In this document: positions 61,242-64,000 of the stretch, piece after piece
Position numbering within the stretch: position 1 is the stretch's first letter
Layout: every line of letters begins with the position of its first letter
Source of the DNA: Nostoc edaphicum CCNP1411
GTDB taxonomy: Bacteria > Cyanobacteriota > Cyanobacteriia > Cyanobacteriales > Nostocaceae
Assembly: GCF_014023275.1 (NCBI RefSeq)
Contig: NZ_CP054698.1
Location: 4,712,001-4,776,000, forward strand
Reading direction: 5' to 3'
DNA: 64,000 bases
Notes under the pieces: generated by a model
The model's input: only the letters and a program-made list of their open reading frames with translations
Told to the model about the DNA's origin: nothing
The model's database searches: none
Translations under genes and position numbers: made by a program

Positions 61242-61315
61242 TTTGTCCTTTGTCCTTTGTCAGTTGTCATTTGTCATTTGTGAAAAACCAATGACCAATG
61301 ACTAATGACCAATGA
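61242..61315. repeat. Opposed TTTGTC / AATGACC arrays
   Basis: TTTTGTCCTTTGTCCTTTGT and related units are followed by AATGACCAATGACTAATGAC; these are inverted heptamer arrays between convergent genes. Confidence 0.8.
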
Positions 61316-61927
61316 CTAAAGCGGATAATTTTTCTGAAAGCTTTCACGAGTTAGTGGTTGTTGTAACTCTACACCCTCACCGCCTAAAACATCTAACGGT
61401 TTGCCGTTTACGTCAATGTATACTTTGGCTTTGGGATTTAAACTTGTCGCAGTGTAAACAACTTGTCCCACGCGACCCATCATTGAGGTGCTACCACCAC
61501 CGCTGGTAAAATCTTCAGATAAATTAACGTGAACTTCATCATTTTCTGTCTTCAACCCCAACAGCTTGGTTCCTTTGGGGATGGTTGTTGAATCTGTTCC
61601 TTCTGTTGGGCCTGCTAACAAACTTTGAAAAGCTGATTCTAAAGGCTGATTTGGTCTTATAGAAGCTACTTTCACAGGTTGGGGAACCAAAGCAACATTT
61701 TTGTCATTTGATCTGAGCCAATAAACATTAGGGGTTTGCTCGTTAGCTGGCTGCCTAGTTGATGGCTGTGCTGGTTGAGCGATTCGCCCAGAGGGGTTTG
61801 ACGGTGTGGGAGTATTGCCAGATTGTGAAGTAAACCAAGCCACACCGCCACCTACCGCTACAACCACCGCTGAGACGGCTGCAATTACGCCTGAAGAAAT
61901 ACGATTAGATCCTTGTTGGTCTTTCAT
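61316..61927 (-). CDS. GerMN domain protein
   Basis: A 203-residue exported or membrane-anchored protein. It has an N-terminal membrane helix (ISSGVIAAVSAVVVAVGGG), a Pro/Ser/Gln-rich linker and a C-terminal GerMN domain: VYWLRSNDKNVALVPQPVKV, PLESAFQSLLAGPTEG, GTKLLGLKTENDEVHVNLSEDF and QVVYTATSLNPKAKVYIDVNG (in parts). In other bacteria the domain occurs in germination and cell-surface proteins; here the function is unknown. The start at ATG 61927 (MKDQQ) is preferred to 62017. Confidence 0.85.
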   Translation of the reverse strand: MKDQQGSNRISSGVIAAVSAVVVAVGGGVAWFTSQSGNTPTPSNPSGRIAQPAQPSTRQPANEQTPNVYWLRSNDKNVALVPQPVKVASIRPNQPLESAFQSLLAGPTEGTDSTTIPKGTKLLGLKTENDEVHVNLSEDFTSGGGSTSMMGRVGQVVYTATSLNPKAKVYIDVNGKPLDVLGGEGVELQQPLTRESFQKNYPL

Positions 61928-62202
61928 GTTCAAAACCTTCCTGACTAGGGCTGATATGGTAGTTATGTGAGGAGCAGCCTGGTTAAGGACGATACTTATA
62001 ACTGAAGAGTTTCCCACTACCTGGAGGAGACTTTATGCCTTTCAATTCTGCAAGTCCCTAATTCAATTTTAGGATTTCTATTTCTAATCCGTCACCTACC
62101 AAATTATGTAAATCTCATTCTTTTTGGAGATGATTGAAGATTAAATTTACAACGCAGAGGAACGCAAAGTAAAATATTGAGTCCTCTGCGTAGGTTAAGC
62201 GT

Positions 62203-64000
62203 TTAATTTTTTACCTGGATGGCGGCAGTAATCCACTGTTTGAGTGTAGTTGTCACTTCCTCTATGACTATTTCTTGAGATTTGCGGGTTGCTCTTTCTA
62301 CAACTTCAACTTTGCCATTGGCGATCGCACGTCCGGTTACAATTCTATAAGGTATGCCAATCAAGTCAGCATCTTTAAATTTCACTCCCGCCCGTTCGTC
62401 GCGGTCATCAAGTAGGGTTTCAATTCCGGCTTGATTGAGTTCTGTGTAAAGTTTTTGAGCGCTTTCGATTTGTTGAGCATCCTTTATGTTGGGAATTGTG
62501 ATGATCGCGTGATAAGGTGCGATCGCAACTGGCCAAATAATCCCATCTTTATCGTAAGATTGCTCGACGGCAGCTTGTGCTAGTCGTGATACACCCACAC
62601 CAAAACAACCCATAAATAGCGGCTTTTCTTCACCCTGTTCATTGGTATAAGTTGCACCCATCGCTTGGGAATATTCAGTGCCTAATTGGAAGATGTGACC
62701 TGCTTCAATTCCACGGGCGCTTTGTAAGGTTTGTTCTGGGTTATGGATGGCGCGATCGCCTGGTCTTGCCTTTCGTATATCTACTATACCATTTGGTAGT
62801 GGAAATTGCTCACCCCAATTAGCGCCAACTACGTGATAGCCAGCTTCATTCGCCCCTGTAACAAAGTTTTTTAAATCAACGGCTGTTTGATCCACCAAGC
62901 GCAAAAACTTGGGATGGATCTGTTTATTGGCGGCAATATACTCGTCTGCGATGTCTGGCGCAATGTAGCCTAAAGGTAGAGATTTAGCTGTCCATGCTTG
63001 CTGTGCTTCTACATTTGGTACATTCAAACTAATAATAGTTTTAGCACCATATTCAGAAGCTAATTTAGTCAGTTCATTTTGCAACTTGACTTCATTAACT
63101 TCCTGATCGCCTCTGATGCTCACCAGAACTAACACCGTTATACCATTATCATAAACGGTTTGATAAAGGACGTTTTTCAGCAATTGAGTGGGAGAACAGT
63201 TGAGGAGTTGACAGACCTTTTCAATCGTCTCTGTTCCAGGTGTATCCCGTTTTTCGTAAGTTGTAAACCGTGAGGTTTCAGCGTCAATTGGTAAAGAAAC
63301 AGCCTTTTCTACGTTAGCGGCGTATTTACCATCCTCAGTGTAGAGAACTTCGTCTTCACCAGCTTCCGCTAAAATCATAAATTCAGTGGAACCAGAACCA
63401 CCAATCGCACCAGAATCGGCTTCCACTGCGCGAAAAGCTAAACCAGAACGTCGCAGAATATTGCTGTAGGCTTTATACATATCCTGGTAAGTTTCTTTGA
63501 GGCTGGCTTCATCGGTATGGAAAGAGTAGCCGTCCTTCATGATAAATTCTCGTCCGCGCATCAAACCAAAGCGGGGACGAATTTCATCGCGGAACTTGGT
63601 TTGAATTTGGTAGAGGTGTAGTGGTAGCTGGCGATAAGAGCGAATCATATCACGAGCGATCGCTGTGATTACTTCTTCATGAGTTGGGCCTAATCCTAAT
63701 TGTTGCTCACGGCGGTCAATTAGGGAAAACATAATCCCCTCAGCTTTGGTGTAAGTGTCCCAGCGTCCTGATTCCTTCCATAAATCAGCCGGTTGTAATT
63801 GTGGCAAAAGACATTCTTGTGCGCCTGTAGCGTTCATTTCTTCCCGCACAATCTGGGAAACTTTTTGCAATACCCGCCACATTAGCGGCAAATAAGCATA
63901 AAGACCACTACCGATGCGACGAATGTAACCTGCACGGAGTAATAATTTATGACTGGGAATCTCAGCATCAGCTGGATCATCCCGCAGTGTAACAAATAAC
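62203..64000 (-). CDS. proS: Prolyl-tRNA synthetase (5' end beyond window)
   Basis: It charges tRNA-Pro. The class II core is seen in [22 protein letters not shown] (motif 1 area), [25 protein letters not shown] (motif 2) and [11 protein letters not shown] (motif 3), with an intervening editing-type insertion (about 220-380) and a C-terminal anticodon-binding domain ([24 protein letters not shown] in part). The reading frame stays open through 64000, upstream of the internal methionine at 63891, with [20 protein letters not shown] and [16 protein letters not shown]; the true start lies outside the window. Confidence 0.96.
   Translation of the reverse strand, partial: LFVTLRDDPADAEIPSHKLLLRAGYIRRIGSGLYAYLPLMWRVLQKVSQIVREEMNATGAQECLLPQLQPADLWKESGRWDTYTKAEGIMFSLIDRREQQLGLGPTHEEVITAIARDMIRSYRQLPLHLYQIQTKFRDEIRPRFGLMRGREFIMKDGYSFHTDEASLKETYQDMYKAYSNILRRSGLAFRAVEADSGAIGGSGSTEFMILAEAGEDEVLYTEDGKYAANVEKAVSLPIDAETSRFTTYEKRDTPGTETIEKVCQLLNCSPTQLLKNVLYQTVYDNGITVLVLVSIRGDQEVNEVKLQNELTKLASEYGAKTIISLNVPNVEAQQAWTAKSLPLGYIAPDIADEYIAANKQIHPKFLRLVDQTAVDLKNFVTGANEAGYHVVGANWGEQFPLPNGIVDIRKARPGDRAIHNPEQTLQSARGIEAGHIFQLGTEYSQAMGATYTNEQGEEKPLFMGCFGVGVSRLAQAAVEQSYDKDGIIWPVAIAPYHAIITIPNIKDAQQIESAQKLYTELNQAGIETLLDDRDERAGVKFKDADLIGIPYRIVTGRAIANGKVEVVERATRKSQEIVIEEVTTTLKQWITAAIQVKN

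Overview
The window reads as chromosomal DNA of a filamentous, Nostoc-like cyanobacterium. The evidence is the abundance of the octamer GCGATCGC (HIP1), many heptameric short tandem repeats such as TTGTCAT and CCCCAAT arrays, and typical cyanobacterial genes: a Gap2-type photosynthetic GAPDH, an IctB-family protein, cyanoexosortase A with its partner protein and a PEP-CTERM substrate, a CYP38-like cyclophilin, DUF3611, and several Uma2 genes. I saw no rRNA, tRNA or CRISPR array.

Region 1 (0-8.6 kb) is mostly ordinary chromosome: a VanX-like dipeptidase, two tandem TspO proteins, a DUF3611 membrane protein, a YdeI-like protein, a response regulator overlapping an acetyltransferase gene, Era, and 6-phosphofructokinase. 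The extreme left end carries a 134-bp MITE-like element with a 10-bp target duplication.

Region 2 (8.8-21.3 kb) is an accessory island with near-mirror order. Its core is two large CHAT protease-STAND ATPase-TPR proteins on opposite strands, whose TPR arrays are built from almost identical 120-bp DNA repeats. A metallo-carboxypeptidase-like gene and a 200-bp MITE lie between them. Each flank has a toxin-antitoxin module (RelE/ParE type on the left, PIN type on the right), and the outermost genes are two paralogous 145-residue proteins with a UBA-like N-terminus and two hydrophobic C-terminal segments. This is the best candidate for an undescribed system: an NTP-switched protease with a small membrane-active partner.

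Region 3 (21.3-25.2 kb) has a histidine phosphatase, a PEP-CTERM protein, a CsbD-like protein and a protein of 19-residue repeats. Region 4 (25.4-34.5 kb) starts with uvrB. Downstream, the last 40-70 bp of uvrB recur at least four more times, each time next to accessory cargo: a RelE toxin-antitoxin pair, a P-loop kinase, two Uma2 proteins plus Uma2 remnants, and a helicase-HNH fusion. Region 5 (34.6-48.9 kb) has an SDR, tandem rhomboid proteases, and an exopolysaccharide/cyanoexosortase block (Wzc-like, Wza-like, CrtA partner, CrtA, sugar aminotransferase), then a GAF histidine-kinase-like protein that lacks its phospho-acceptor histidine, an IctB-family protein and a WGxxGxxG protein. Region 6 (49-64 kb) is largely housekeeping: smpB, a NarL-type regulator, a low-molecular-weight phosphatase, a YbaB protein, murB, murC, nadD, gap2, thiL, Uma2, cyclophilin, efp, accB, an ArsR-type regulator, a GerMN protein and proS, which runs off the right edge.

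Mobile or repeated DNA has altered genes in several places. Uma2 and SDR reading frames contain peptides read from dispersed repeats, one Uma2 stop codon comes from a palindromic repeat, and the helicase-HNH stop codon lies inside a uvrB-tail copy.
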